Shown: positions 14,201-28,000 of the stretch, one piece after another
Numbering within the stretch: position 1 is the stretch's first letter
How the letters are laid out: each line of letters starts with the position of its first letter
Origin: Drosophila persimilis
Taxonomy: Eukaryota > Arthropoda > Insecta > Diptera > Drosophilidae
NCBI RefSeq assembly: GCF_003286085.1
Contig: NW_020825288.1
Coordinates: 19,964,001 to 20,028,000, forward strand
Reading direction: 5' to 3'
DNA length: 64,000 nt
Notes under the pieces: generated by a model
The model's database searches: none
What the model was told of the DNA's origin: nothing
What the model saw: only the letters and a program-made list of their open reading frames with translations
Translations under genes and position numbers: made by a program

Positions 14201-16139
14201 TGGCAATACACGCTGTTTTGGCAGTTGCTATGGCTGTGGCGAGGGGAGACTGAGAAATACTCCCTTAAATCTCGTTTTCCTTTTGTAGGACGTCAAAAAC
14301 AGGTCTGAATCTGGATGCGTGGCGTCTCTATTTAGGGTAATTATAATTTTCCTAATGCGCTATACATACCAAATGACTCCTGTTTGAATTTGACCACATG
14401 ACAATGGGACATTCTTTGCTTATAGCATCAATCAGCACTTTCGGATGATCGGAATATTTAATATTTATTTATTTGGCTCGTACTCGAATGCGAGACGAAT
14501 AAACGAATCGTATGTAATTGCTCGATGTACTTGTTGAGGTTGTCTGCCATTTTCGCAGTGAGTGTCATTTATCGTTCCAGTTTATTGCCATTGTATTTAT
14601 CCGGCCTAAATCTTCAATCGAATCAAGAGAGTTTTTCTAGATAAACTCGTTAAGCTGCCCTCGCTGGCGGGCTGGCATAAGGCGCAGCCGGCATGTAAAC
14701 ACTGCAAAACACATTACAATAAAAAATTTATCGTTATTATCCTTTTCCAAAGTGCTTTTCAATTGAGGTATGGACAGTATGGAGAGATGCCCCACAACTG
14801 GTAAGCTGACTGAAAGACTCTTCGCATAGCTGAATGACTGACTGACGGTCATATCCTGTCTTCCTGTATTCGTCCTTGCCTTTATCTTCTACTCGAAGCT
14901 GCTGAATGCCGCGCGTGCGAGTGTGGGTGTATGTCAAAGGATGATTGATGGTGGCGCGTGGCTTGCTGGCAGTATTGTCTGTGCGGGGGGGCAGCGATGC
15001 TGGACGACTTCATCAAAAGCGGTGAAAATATCCGAAATACCGTAATACATAGATTAATTTTTGTTACCGCTAGATTGCTGGATTACGAGTCGTATACGTA
15101 ATGTAATGCTCAAACAATTACCGGCGATGGCGAGACCAGGCTGCCAGTGTTGATTTCCCTGATCATATTTATTTAGATTTCGCCAAGCAATTTGCATGTG
15201 AATGTGCTCTAAGTGTGACAGGGAATGGGTATGGCGTAGCTTACATGCTTAAGCTCGGAGCGACAACTCCATTTATATTATTTCGTTTCCCCTTTGGAAA
15301 TTAATATGTCATTTTTGCCACCTACACATACACCTACCACCTACACAGACATAGACACACAGACTCAGACACACAGAATCCGAGCAACGAAGCGGAGGTC
15401 GACATGAGATAAAGTGGGAAAAGGACACGCCAGAAAGGAGAGCCAAGAAAATGCCGAGCAAATGTTGAGGGGTTGTGCCCCGAGCAGAAGCAGTAAAGAT
15501 GAAGCTGTGGAAAAATTGAAAAAGGCGAAAAATAAACCAGAACAGTCAGCAGCACAGGGAGAGGGGGAGGGGCTAAATGGTGAATGAGCCATGGGTGGGC
15601 CTAGAGAGAGCGGGTGAAAAGAGAGAAATAAAAATGCAAATAAAATAAAATAAAAATGTGTCTGTCATGTCAATATTTGCCGCCAGCAGATGAACTCAAT
15701 TTGCAATTGGCATTGAGTGGAACAGCCATGTGTGTGACACAAGGTGTAGACTGGTCCGCACTACCAACACACACACTTTAATGGCAAATCATGGGAAAAT
15801 TGATTGACGTTTTCATTACACAATTTCCCCAGACAAAGCATAGCAAACCGAATCGATTCGCAATGCATCCAGGAACAGAAATCAAAGGGCTTCTCAATTT
15901 TGTTTGCTTCTGGCACACGAGCTGCACATCATGCACCTCATATAATTAATGCCACTCATTAAAATAATAAAGGGCATGCGATTATGAGCGATGGATGCAT
16001 GAAATGTGCCTTGACTAATCCAGTTTTAATTGGGATTAAATAATTGAAGATATCTTGAAGTGATCTCCTCTATGTGATGGATGCAGATGGATCTGGGTGC
16101 CTAAATGTTAATTATCCAACATCAATAATAGTTCTAACC

Positions 16140-16156
16140 AAAAAAAAAAAAAAAAA
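16140..16156. repeat. Poly(A)17 tract
   Basis: Seventeen consecutive adenines. No coding remnant or target-site duplication was seen upstream, so it is not taken as a retrotransposon tail. Confidence 0.9.
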
Positions 16157-17330
16157 TACCAGGATCCGCAAAGGGTAGGGGTCATTTAGGAAGGAATCCT
16201 ACCTTACCTGGTTTCAGAGATGGCCTGCTATTAATATACATGGTTATGTTGACCCCAAAACTAAACAGAAAACGGTTTCACGAAAACCCCAAAGGATTCC
16301 TTCGGTGCGTTGACATTTTGTATAAAGTGCAGGCCATTGAAAACAACAGACAATTGGCTTTTTGGGACAGCAACCAGCAACAGTCAGAGTGAAAAGGGAA
16401 GGCAGCCTCTGAGCATTAAATTAATTGAGCAATTAATTATCACACCATTGGTGAAGCAGGCAAAAGGAGCAAGAGGCTGAGACGGCGTCGGAGATGGAGA
16501 TGGAAATGGAGTGTGGCAGAAAAAGATGAGCAGCTCAAGCCACAAACAAAGGAGAAGCCATTGAAGACAGCTGCCGACAGAGATGTGAATGGGAATGTGA
16601 ATGGAAATGGCCGTAGAAGCCCATCTCGTGGATGGCGATGGCTGGGGGATGCTGTTATTAAAGCTTCACGGAGCACGTGAAATTATGAAGTTGAAAAATT
16701 AATTCAGCGGCAAGTCGAAAACTTTGAACTTTCAATTATGTGGGAGGGCGAGAGATAGGAAGAAGGCGGAACGGGACCTCTGGATGAAATGAAAATGAGA
16801 TTTTTGCCCCTGGATGCTGAATTTTCCAATTTATGTGCTCGAGTGCCGCCGTCAGCTACACTCGAGTAATCAATGGATGGACGAGAGAGAGATCCACAGA
16901 ACCAGACACAGACACAGACACCGACGGACTCAAAGACTCCTCCTCTCACTTACACACTGAATCAATTCAAAGAGGAATGTGGAAAAAATAATGGCAAATG
17001 CGACTCCCGCTGCTACATCTGGTCCTTCTGGTACTTTGAAATGTTATATAGATTGCTGACGGATATCTAATTGTAAATACACACGTCTCGGGCGCCATTC
17101 TGGCAGCCATCGTCTGACTGATTTGCCAGCGCTCCAGCGCTGATGATGGAGGACATTGGCCACAGGGACTGAGGAAGAATGAAGTCTGAACTTTGCCATC
17201 GATGCAATCCGAACCCAGTGTGACAGTCACGGAAACGGACGACATGTGGATCAAGTTACTGTTGTTTCAGCCACGCCCCATGCTGGCCTGACCTACATAT
17301 GCATATGTAACACCTAAAAGCACAAGCACA

Positions 17331-17373
17331 CTTTCTCTCTCTCTCTATCTTTCTCTCTGCCTCTCTCTCTCTA
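17331..17373. repeat. CT-rich pyrimidine tract
   Basis: Interrupted (CT)n tract, followed by TAG and then a second T-rich run ending in TTCAG. It looks like stacked 3' splice signals on the plus strand but no exon follows. Confidence 0.8.
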
Positions 17374-17994
17374 GTTACTCTCCTTTTTTTTTGTGTTCAG
17401 TCAGAACTCCATTCGAGTCGTTGGCTCACCAGGCACTTTGTTCGCTTGTTAAGTTGAATTTTCGTGTTAAGCGGATGCTGCCTCTCTGCCTGCTGCACGT
17501 GTGTGTGTGTGGTGTGTGTGTGCCACTCACTCATGGTCTACATGCATTTCCGGTTTAATTGATTTTGCCACAAAATGTGAAATGTGTCGAAAACGAGTCA
17601 CCCTCACCATCTCCCATTGGGGCCGCACAAATAATGCTGGAACTAGAACAGTATTCGTAACAAACTGTGAGCAAAAGAGAGCTCACGGAACAGGGGGCTC
17701 CCTTTTCTTTCTGATGGTCTTTGATTGCAGATACTTGGTAAATAAATATTGGCAAAACCAATGACTGATTGAAAGGACCACAGGACCACTTGGCTCCAAC
17801 TTTCACAATGCAGCCAGAGACTAGGACTGTTGGCTCTGGGAATTTTCCAGCTTTGCTTGCTCTCCGTATGCAATCAAAGCAATCCCAAAGCTTAGTACTA
17901 GGTGAACAAATCACAATTACCAAAGCAACGCAAACGAAGAGTTTTCTCGCATTAATTTGTGGAGTAAATCTTTTGTAAGCGTTCATCTATAAAT

Positions 17995-18000
17995 TTTATT
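17995..18000 (-). terminator. Polyadenylation signal AATAAA of the ABCH gene
   Basis: On the minus strand AATAAA occurs about 280 bases after the stop codon, in the context TTTGAATAAAATTT, and is the first such hexamer found downstream. This places the mRNA end near 17970-17985 and gives a 3' UTR of roughly 300 nt (about 17975-18280). The exact cleavage site is inferred. Confidence 0.6.
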
Positions 18001-18280
18001 CAAATTTTTTGTTCACAAGCTTAAGGGCATAAATAAAATGTTTTCAGATGTAATTACAGTTCTCATTGTACTGAAAGGAGGTGAATGATGTGAGGACATG
18101 AGGACTTAAACCTACAAGGCACAACAATTTCCATGCATAGTAAGTGACATAGTTGAATTCCGGAACCTATCTTAGATTTAAACATTGTACAAGAGACATA
18201 CAGTAAGACATAGAGTGTACGGACTACCCTTACAACCTAGTAAAATCATAAGAAGTATGCTCAATCTACAGCTCTAAAAC

Positions 18281-19035
18281 TTATCCTTTCTTGAATTTGA
18301 GCAAAAGGATGGTGAGCACAAGGAACACCAGCACCCATGACGAAATCGAAATGAAGCCATTGTAGACAGTGGGATTGTCGATGCCCCAGCCGCGTTGCAG
18401 GATGGAACGCATCGATTCCGTGGGTTTGGTCAGCGGCAGGAAGGCGGTGGCGAACTGCAGCAACGGGAACATGCCCTCGATGGGCCAAATGATGCCGCAC
18501 AGCATCACGATGGGCAGAAACGAGCCCATGGCCACATAAGTGGCCGTCCTCTCCGTGTCGACGGCGCACGAGATGACAAACCCAAAGCTCATGCCGCACA
18601 GGCCGTTGAGGATGCAAAGAGCCACCACCAGCCAGATATCGCCCACCAAAGTTAGCTCAAAGAAGTAGAAGCTGACGATAAGAACGAAGATCGTCTGACT
18701 GAGCATAACCGTGAACTGTGTGACCACCTGTGAGAGCAGGATTTCGGGGCCCGTGATGCCCGCCACCAGGCACCGCTCCAGCATTCCCTCGTTGCGTTCA
18801 ATCAGCATAGCACCCGATGTTATGGCCACGGACAGAAAGAAAATAATGGTCAGTATCACGCCGGGCGCGGCGAAGTCCGTAAAGTTGGGATTCCGATAGC
18901 CATAGATGGGCTGCTCAGTTGAGACGGGCACGCGCCCCAGCTTGGGATTCACCTCGCATTCGGTCAGCATGCTCTCCACAAAGTCAAAGAATGTGTACTG
19001 TAGGTCCCGGTATAGCAGTGTAGAGATTTGTTGAT
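18281..19035 (-). CDS. ABCH last coding exon (membrane domain, stop codon)
   Basis: The acceptor ccctccccag precedes AT CAA CAA, completing Asn527. TAA is at 18283-18281. The exon is 755 nt and 250 full residues. It carries the rest of the ABC-2 type membrane domain: helices at about 583-604, 626-652, 657-682, 692-712 and 751-773, with the conserved coupling region [15 protein letters not shown] between the first two. The tail is KFKKG, which fits a KxKxx pattern (Lys at -3 and -5). Confidence 0.95.
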
Positions 19036-22000
19036 CTGGGGAGGGAAGGAGAGACATTTATCGAAAGCAAATCAAATGGCGACTAAGAGACTAAGAGACT
19101 ACTTACTGGACCAGTCCATGCGCACCCCCAGATCGGAGGCCTCGATGGTGGCATCCTCTGCATATCGGCCATCCTCTACACGCTCCATTAGGGCCGAGGT
19201 GTAGTTGGGTTGGATTACCAAAGCGGCCCAGGCCTTGCCGCGCTTCACCTCTTCGTAGGCGGCCTCGTCGTCGTCCACATATTTCTGGGGAGAACAGAGT
19301 CAGGGTGGGGTGACGGTAAATGCCAACAGTCAATCAAATGCTCATTCAATTAGCTTAAAAAGTCATTGCACCTGCCAGACAGATGCCGGAATGACTTGTG
19401 TTGTTGCGCAATTAAAAGCAGAGCAGAGTGGAGCAGAGCGGAGCGGACCCCGAGCCCGAGCCGCTGAATTATTGAGTAACGCATGTCGGGAATTCAGGCC
19501 GCGATGCCTGCCTCGATGCCTGCCTGCCCGTGAGCACTTCCTTTCTTGGAAGCTTTGTGAGCCAGCCATCTCTTTGTGCCTCATTGTGTGCGTGTATGTG
19601 TCGCTTCATTTCCTGTCGCATTGTTTGTTGCATGTTGGGCGTTGTAGCAACAATAAAAGTAACTCCCCGTAATTAATGTGCGTACTTTGCGCAAAGCGAT
19701 AAATTCAGCGAGGCAAACAAATCAAGAACAAAGGACAGCAGCAGTAACATCCTCTGCTCCGCGGAGAGTGAGAGAAAAGAAAGCGGAGCCTACGGTGTAG
19801 CTGTTGTCAACAATATGTTCATGTTATCTTTAACAATTTCATTTCGTTACATTCCCGCTCTATTTTTTTGTGTTCTGGTCTACGCAAAAATAAATAATGA
19901 AGTGAAAGCCCCCGGAGGAGTGGAGCTCCTTCTCCGGGTATTAAGCTAGTTTCTGTAAGTGCTCACACATTGATTAAGTTGCTCTCTCGCCGGAGATTCG
20001 CAGGGAAAACTTTTGCCGAACTTTTTGGCAGCCACTTGTGTACCCACAATAGGCCGCAGACTAGGCGGGATTTCTTGCCACAAAACGTGCCATGGAAATG
20101 GTTATGGCTGCGGAATGGGATGGGATGGGATAGAGCGTGTATTGGCATTTGTATTTGGGCTAAGCTTGAGCAATTTTGCGGCTTCGATATGCAGTTATTT
20201 AAACCCAAGAAAGGATAGAGATAGGGATACGGATAGGGATGGGCAAAGAACCTTTCCAGCAGGCGTGAAATTTACGCAATTGCCGCATTAATGCTGAGAC
20301 AAATGAACACATTCAGACAATGGGCTCTGATATGTTACATATATATAGGATTCTGCGTAGAGTAAGAGTATGTGGTTTTAATTGGCCTCATTAGATTTAA
20401 TGCCTGAATGGTATGTGTGTTTGCTCGGAGGAAACTTTGTTTCGCCGATGGCCTTGTGATAAAAGAAGGCGAGAACACCTTAAAGTTCTCCTAGCGGCAG
20501 TAGTTGTTGTGTAGAGACCCCAGAGACTTGGCATAAATTATGATATTAAATAGCCCTTCATCAGCAACCAAGCAGCAGACAATCAAACCGCAAGACTTGA
20601 ACAACTTTTATGCTACTGTTTAACCTCAACTTCAACATTGTTTATGACAAACTTGAGCCACAAACTATGCGCAAATGAAGTCAACTTGGTCAGAGGAAGC
20701 TCTACGCAAATGAGCTCGAAAGGAGCAGGAAAAACTTTCCCTATCCCTAGCCATTCCCTATCTTCTACTACCTTGGCAATTTTTGTTTCGACTTTGCCTC
20801 CAACTTTGCCTCATAAAATCTTTCTAGAAAGAAAAAAACCCTATAAACTGCATTCTCTGGAAGTTAAAGCTTGTCGCTAATCAAGTGCTATCAGAAGCGT
20901 AGCCAAGGAGGGATTCCTATGAAAAAGTGGATCCGAGCAGAACCCCCCCGAACCGAAGTGCAGTTTCTCCGGCATCTGGGCACACCCCCTAGCCTGGCCC
21001 TGGCCTAATGAGCAGCGTTGTCATGCCTAATGAACTTTTAATTAGAAGCCACGACAACAGCCCAGCGACCAGCGCCAGCGCCAGCGACATCGGCTGACCA
21101 CAATATGTTTTTCAATTTTCCCATAAATTAGAAGGCAGAAGACTTTTCGCCCTTTTCGGGCAGAAGTTTTGTGAAAATTATTACAGCAGCCTTTCAGTCG
21201 GTCGCCCCCAGGCAGGGACTCCGCAAAACAAAGGCCAATTTTTGTGTCGTTAAGACGAGGGTAACCGAAATGCGTTTGATCTACAGAAAGATGGACGAAA
21301 AAGAGAAAGGAAAACAAGCAACCAAAAGGCGAAAGAACAAAAAACAATTGTGGCGTTTCCCCAAAAATAGATGCGCTTTTCCTCTTTGGTGAGCCAAATA
21401 TATGCAAGCTGTCATCGGAAATGAAGCCGAAGCGAAAGCTAACGTTATGAATGTATGGACTATGAAAACACCCTTGAGATATTACAAGAAATGTACCAGG
21501 TATTCAGTTATCTTTTTCACACAAAAACCCATATACCCTGACACGTCTTTGGCTGAGAAAAGGCACGGGAAAAACTGTTATTGGAAAAGCAAGAAGCACT
21601 GCGGCAGGGTGGCAGGGCGGCAACCAAATTCAAATTTTTTCAAAAGCCGCCGCCAGCTTTTCGTTTGGCTGGGGAGATCGGGAAGGTGAGATGGCTCAAG
21701 GTCCTGGAAATGGCCATGTGCTGATGGCACGTTGATACGCTGTTCATTGACCAAAATTAACTTTGCTTCCTCTCTCTGCTCCCCACCATTCACTTCGGTT
21801 TTGGGTTTGGGGTTGACCAGGCTCGGAAGGTGGAAGGAGGCGAGCACGGGCGGGCCTTTGATGCGGCCTAAAGATACGCGGCCGCGTATTATTTTTCCGT
21901 ATTTTTATCTCCAGTCTCTGAATTTATACAAATTAAGTATGATGGGGGGACTCGAGCTGCTTTTCAATTTCCAAAGGTAAGAACTTTTCTTCACAAATTG

Positions 22001-25000
22001 CCAGTTGGGGCATGCCACTGGGTTGTTGTTGTTGTTGTTGTTGCTATGCCGCTCTTTATTATATTGTTATTTGAAAATTTAAGAAAATTAAGGAGGTTAC
22101 GGTCTGTTAGGTGTACCTTTTTTTTTATTGGATATTCCTCGATAGGGCCAATGTTGTTTCCGTTTTATTGTCTTTCTTTGGAAAACAATTGATTGTCTAA
22201 GGGAATTTTCTTGGACATTGAATGAAACAATATTTGAGTATAATTTTGGGGCACTCTAAGAACTTGAAAACAGCCTTTCGCGCCAAAAAAAACCTTTTAG
22301 AAAACTTTAAATTTTGCATAAACTTTTCCACCGAAAGAATTTAAGTTTTGTTTGTGTTTTCCTTAAGACAAGTTTTCTGAGAAAACTAATGGTGAAAAAT
22401 TTCCGACTTGGTCTTGGCGTTGCTGTTGCTTGAGTGTCTAATGTAAAATGCATGAAATTATAAGCAGAAGTCGAGAGGCAAGGCCTCGAACTGAAACTCA
22501 AATTAGGCAACAAAAGAGACTTTGTTTTTGAAGCGTAATTTGCAATAAATTGCCCCAAGCTGCATGGCATGAATCCCCCTACTACTTTTGTCCCGGCCCA
22601 GAACCACAGCCAGAGCTAGAGCCGGGCCGGGACAGTAAATTTATTGATGATCTCGACAGACTGCCGGACAGACGGCCCCGTTGTTGCTGTGCCAAAGATA
22701 AGCAGCTGTAATTTGTGTTCGCCCCAACACCAAGGGCAAAGCAGAAGCATCCACATTTGTCTGGCTGGAGCAGGGGAAACAGTAGCCAAGACAATGCCAA
22801 GTCGATACTCGGAATACGGAGAGACCTTGCAGGAGTTGAGCTAGGAGTGGGGGAGGACGAGATGATGTGTGCAGTAGATTGAAGAGCCTCCAGCAGAAGG
22901 GCCAGGCCACCCAACAGGAGCAGCTCTCTGCCTGTCCTCACAAATTGAAATAAATTACATGAATGGCCAACAGGGTCGGGTCTGGGCAGCGGCAGCGTAC
23001 TGGGAGCATCCTTGAATAAGCTACATGAGTGGTTATTGTAAAGTTCGCACTGCACAATTTAACCGAAAAGCCAATGACAGCTGATATTGCACCCCCGGGG
23101 TGTTGCTCCTTCTGCTTCTGCTCATCCTGCTTCTGTGTCCCTTTCCCTCTGTCTCTGGGGAGGAAAGGTAATTTACATTGCACTCACCACAACCATGCTC
23201 TTGTTCTTGACCAGCATATCGATATAGCGGCAGCTCAGCATTGTCTGATTGCATCCGGAGTTCACTGGACAGAATTGTTGCATAATCATTTCCTCAGACA
23301 TCTCGTGATTCGCCACGGCCACTTTGAGCCCGGTAGGATCATGGCCGATGGCATAGCAGAACAGCAGTATCTGAACCACAGGCAGGCCCACAATGAACAG
23401 CATTACCCTGTTGGAAAATTAACCGAAAGTTCGTTCATACTCGTACTGATTGATGCACAAGATACTCTATTATACCAGAGCCGAACTCGAGCAAGGTTCA
23501 AGGCTTATATGGGTATTCTTATACCCCGTACTTACCCCACATTCCGCATCATCCAGAGGAAGTTCTTCCAAATGAGCGCGTGCAGATGATGCGATTGCAT
23601 CACATGCAGGTTGTACCAGAAGGAGGCGGGTATCTCCTGTGCAGGCGGCAAGGGCGGAGCAACTGGGGCTGTGCTGGTGATGGGGTCCCGGGCAGCAGAG
23701 GACATCGATATGTTGTCGCCGAACTCGCCGGAAATCTCAGCGGCATGCTGCTCATCGGACATGTCCAGGGCAGGATTGGAGATGGCTGGGACCGTCACCT
23801 GTTCGACTATCTCCTGGGCAATGGACGAGCGACGACGCTTGCCCATATTCTGCATCACCGAGAGCTTAAGGAATACAGCTTCCAGTGAGTCCGCATTGTA
23901 CTGCTGCCTCAGATAGTCCGGCGACTCCTCGGCTAACATCTTGCCACCGCGTAGCAATCCAATCTGTACAGCAAAAAGGGGAAATGGGGAAGAGAGAAAC
24001 ATTTTGTTAGCAAATTGATTTGGAGCGTGCTCCTCGAAGAGTGTCGCCAAGCCAATTAAACTTTTTGACTTTGATGGAGAGTCGTTCGTCGTTCAAGTTC
24101 CACTTCCCCTCCGACAGACAATCTTTGTAAAGTTTTCTCTGTTTCCAGTCAATGGCAGAATTATGCACATCCCGTTTGTTGTCGATGAAAAGTTTTATTG
24201 ACTCCCGTCCCAAGTTCAGGTTCTAGTCTGCTGGTAATCCCTCGTCCTTGTCCTTGTAGTGCCTGTCGATGCTCACGCAACGTGCGGAAATTAACTTAAT
24301 TGATTTCTGTGTCCGTACATGACCAGGCACCAGGCACACACACATATAGGGCATCGCTCTGCGCTGAGCGATGCCCTGTCCTGTCCTGTGCCAAGTCCTG
24401 GCAAAGTTTGCCGCCTGCTACAAAACTTCCCAGGCGTCTTCTTCATCGTCAACTGCTTGTTCATCAATTCCAACGCTCTCTGGATGGCTTCATTAGGCAT
24501 GCACATGAGTGGTCCCAGGCCCTGCAGTCTCCGTCTCCGTCTTCTGCATGGAATCTCCACCCCTGACTGCACATAGAAATTCTATGCTAAATAAACCACA
24601 GAGCTAGTTACAAAAGTTTTGCTGCTTGATTTGGCTTCGCTTTGGCCTGGTCTGATTTTGGCCTGGTCGCCAGGAAATCGTCCATTTCCTCGGGCTCAGA
24701 CCATCGCTGGCTGTTGTGTTTTTGGCTAATTCTCTACTCGTATCTTGGTCTATGGGTCTCTCTGTCTTTTCGACTTCTCCAGAGCCAATTAACGTCTTAA
24801 TTGAATTGCAATGGAAAACCAAATTAGAAACTTCCTGGGCAGAAACAGGCAATTGTAATTTTATTGGCCCAACAAGTATGTGATGTGCATTATTATGGCC
24901 GGAGCAGTTTTTGCATGCCATAAATAATTTTCCTCGGCACACGCAGGAGGAAATGGTTAAATTGAAAAATGCACACGATATTTATGGCCCGGCTGGTTAC

Positions 25001-28000
25001 GTATCGTACCACTTAGTGGGTGGGTGGGCGTCGCAATGGAAATTTATTCTAGAATATTTATTAAATGTTCGCTGAAGGCTAGACTTATGTACGTTTCAAG
25101 GTTGTGTTTATTATTTTCTTTAATTTGGATCCCAAGTAAGGATTGTTTTTCACAGCGGATACTCTCCCATTATGATTATATTATACCCATATGGATATCC
25201 CCTCTAAATAAGACATTCCTCGACTGAGATAAGGCGGTATTTATATGCTGAATATTTACTGTAAAAAACTTTAACTCTAAAAACAGAAGCTAGAATCTGG
25301 ACCCAAACTTCTCAACTTTTCAATTTTGCTTTTAGAGGCCACCCTAAAAACTTTAATGCCTTGGCCATAAAAAGAGGTAAGAGAGGTGGCCAACACCCTG
25401 TTCGGTCGTTTACAGTTATATGAATTGTTAATATTATTTTTTATGCACCAATTTTTGCGGAGCAGCATCAGCAGCAGCAAAGGAGCTTAATGCATAATAA
25501 CATGCCACGTGCAACATCGCATTAAAATGCCAATCAAAGTGGTTGTGGAAACCATCAGCACTTCATCAGCACAACACAGGAAATTCTGGCAAACCCGTGG
25601 CCCAAGTGATGGTTTCCCCTGATGTTGTCATTCATCAGCTTTAGCAATTATTCAACTGTCCATTTGCATTTTGGCTGGATATTCGTTTTGTGTATTCGTC
25701 TGTTTTTTTTTTGCATATTCAAAGGCAACATGCGGAAAATTACGCGACAGAAAAAGTGGTATAAAACGGAGGAGGACTCGCCATAAGAGAAAATGCAACT
25801 GGAAACAATATAAACTATTAAAGGCGCAGGGCAAAGGCAGGACGAGAGTTCGGCTCGCGTGGGACACAGCTCGTATCCGTAACAATATATCCATCACATA
25901 ATGTTACGCTCCCTGATTTCATTTATTAGAGCTGAAAGTGCTGCATGTACAGCTGGGGACAGTCAGAGACAGTCTTCACTCTGTGGCCATGTGGCGTATA
26001 CGCGATTTTCGTTTCGTCCTTCCCTTTGCTTCGGCTAGCCGTCCCTACGCTTTCCCCTGGTCTTTCTGTTTTTGGCTTTGGCTTCTCTTTTTTTTTTGCT
26101 TCTCTTCTGTAAACCAACATTTTCCCAGGAGCCAAGGCAAAGGCAGGGCTGACATTAAATTTGGGGAGCAATGTCTGTCAAAAAAACTGAAGCGCTGCAC
26201 TTTGTTAGAGGGAGGATGAAGATGACGACGTGGAGAAGCCATTCTGTTGTGTGGTCCGGGTTGGATGACCCCGCGAGGAGTGGAGGGAGAAATAATAGGG
26301 GAGGTAGGGCGATTCTAGTGGTTGTGTGGGGAGCAGTCGGGGGCTAATGACAACACCAGTGCAGGCGTTGATGTTGTGCCATAATGGGATGGATGCCAGC
26401 TTTGATGTGGGGTTCCATATTCACACGAGTTTGAAGCAGAGAATGCTTTTAGAGAAACAGCAATGAAGAAAACCGAAAAATATTCCATTAAAGTCCATAA
26501 CTAAATCCCTTTTAGTCCAATTACTTGGCTGGCATTCAATTTGCGCACCAAATGGAAACGGACATAGCCATAAATAACCCATGTTGTTGCAATAAATAAA
26601 TATGCCGATACTCCGTACTTAATACCTTTCTGTAACATATTAAATTTTAATAATCGGCATGGCAATCGTATGGCTATTGTGAAGATGATGGCACTAGGAA
26701 TGGGATCAAATGGACAGAACATACTCTCTCATCAGCAACTCTAAACTCAGCAGCACAGACGTGTGTGTGCGGTTTTTTAATGCCTATACATATATTTCAA
26801 TTAAAATAAAACTCTTAATAGCTGCACCGTACAAATAACAATAACCAAAATTTAAGCACGCAAAACTTTCAACACACACACTCAATGGGAATCAAGCGGA
26901 AACACACAAACATAGATGCAGAGATACACACAGTCGTAAATGCATTTTACGATTATGTTTAATGCTTTCTGCTTTTGTTTGAGTGCACTATCACCGCCAG
27001 GAGTGGCAACAGCAGCAGCAGAAGCTGAAAAACTAACAGCCATTTTTTGTGGCACCGTGATGCGCATAATTTTTATAGCCACATGAATTTTCAGCTTATA
27101 AATTGCCAACATGCAATAATAATATTTAATGCCAGACCTGCAATGGGACCGGTCGATTGGGGAGCGGGAATACGTAGATCAAGTGCCATGTAGGTGCCAA
27201 TTGAAGTGTCTTGCTCAATCAGGGCTAGCTCGGAGGCTGTTAAATTTACGAGTATGTGTCTATCCGTGAGCCCCCCAGCACTTGGCAATTCGAGTGGTTT
27301 AGCATCCATTGGTCGGGGAATCCCATTCTGGATACGCAATTCTGTTGACTCAACGGAAAAAAGCGGGCACAACAACAACAAAAAAAAAACCGAGAAAAAG
27401 AAAACACGAAAAACAGAGCGAAACCGAGGGAAAACTCAAGTGAACTCCTCGTGACGTGCAGAATTGGCGAGAAAATATGTGCACATAACTGCCTTGGACC
27501 GAGAACTCGACGGAAGTTGCACTGTTGTTGGACTGGAGTTCTGGCCAGAACTTGAGCTGACCAAAGCGGAGACCCAAAGCGTGCCACAAAAAAGTGAAAA
27601 AGCTGAAAAAGCAATTTGCTGCCGACCATAATACTCACACAGACGGCAGTCAGAGCAGTCGTCAGGGCTACTGAGGCGTGCCCAATCCCAGGCTGAGATG
27701 CGACTGTTGTTCCTTCCTGCCAACACGTGTTCAATATGAGCAATTAAACACTGTCACCAAAAGTTACACAGACAGATCTCCAGTCGGTCGGTCCCCCACA
27801 GCAGGGCTTTGCATACACGTGTGGGCGGCGGAAAGGGGAGGGGAGGCGTTACACGTAGAGGAGTCTGGCATTTTAATGGGCTTCCCATAAACCATAAATT
27901 TCAACCAACAATTCGTATTAAATTCGCATTTCAACGCGCTGCCGATAGATTAACTGAACGGGTCTCCACGGTGGATCCCTGGGTCCTGGTGCTTATTGTT

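Larger units (their letters stand above)
1..17994. other. Gene-free region downstream of the ABCH gene
   Basis: No exon with family-level similarity, supported splice sites and consistent frame was found on either strand. It holds homopolymers and microsatellites (listed separately), a GA-rich stretch (about 7710-7740), a pyrimidine tract (17331-17373), a 16-bp perfect palindrome TACATATGCATATGTA (17294-17309), and scattered open frames of up to about 150 codons that look like chance. It may be intergenic, or an intron of a gene extending beyond the window. Confidence 0.6.

Noticed and set aside
17393..17430. Plus-strand initiator-like TCAGTCAG with an AGTCG word downstream
   Set aside because: The DPE-like word is at about +18 instead of +28, and no exon or coding frame follows. 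More likely chance next to a pyrimidine tract.
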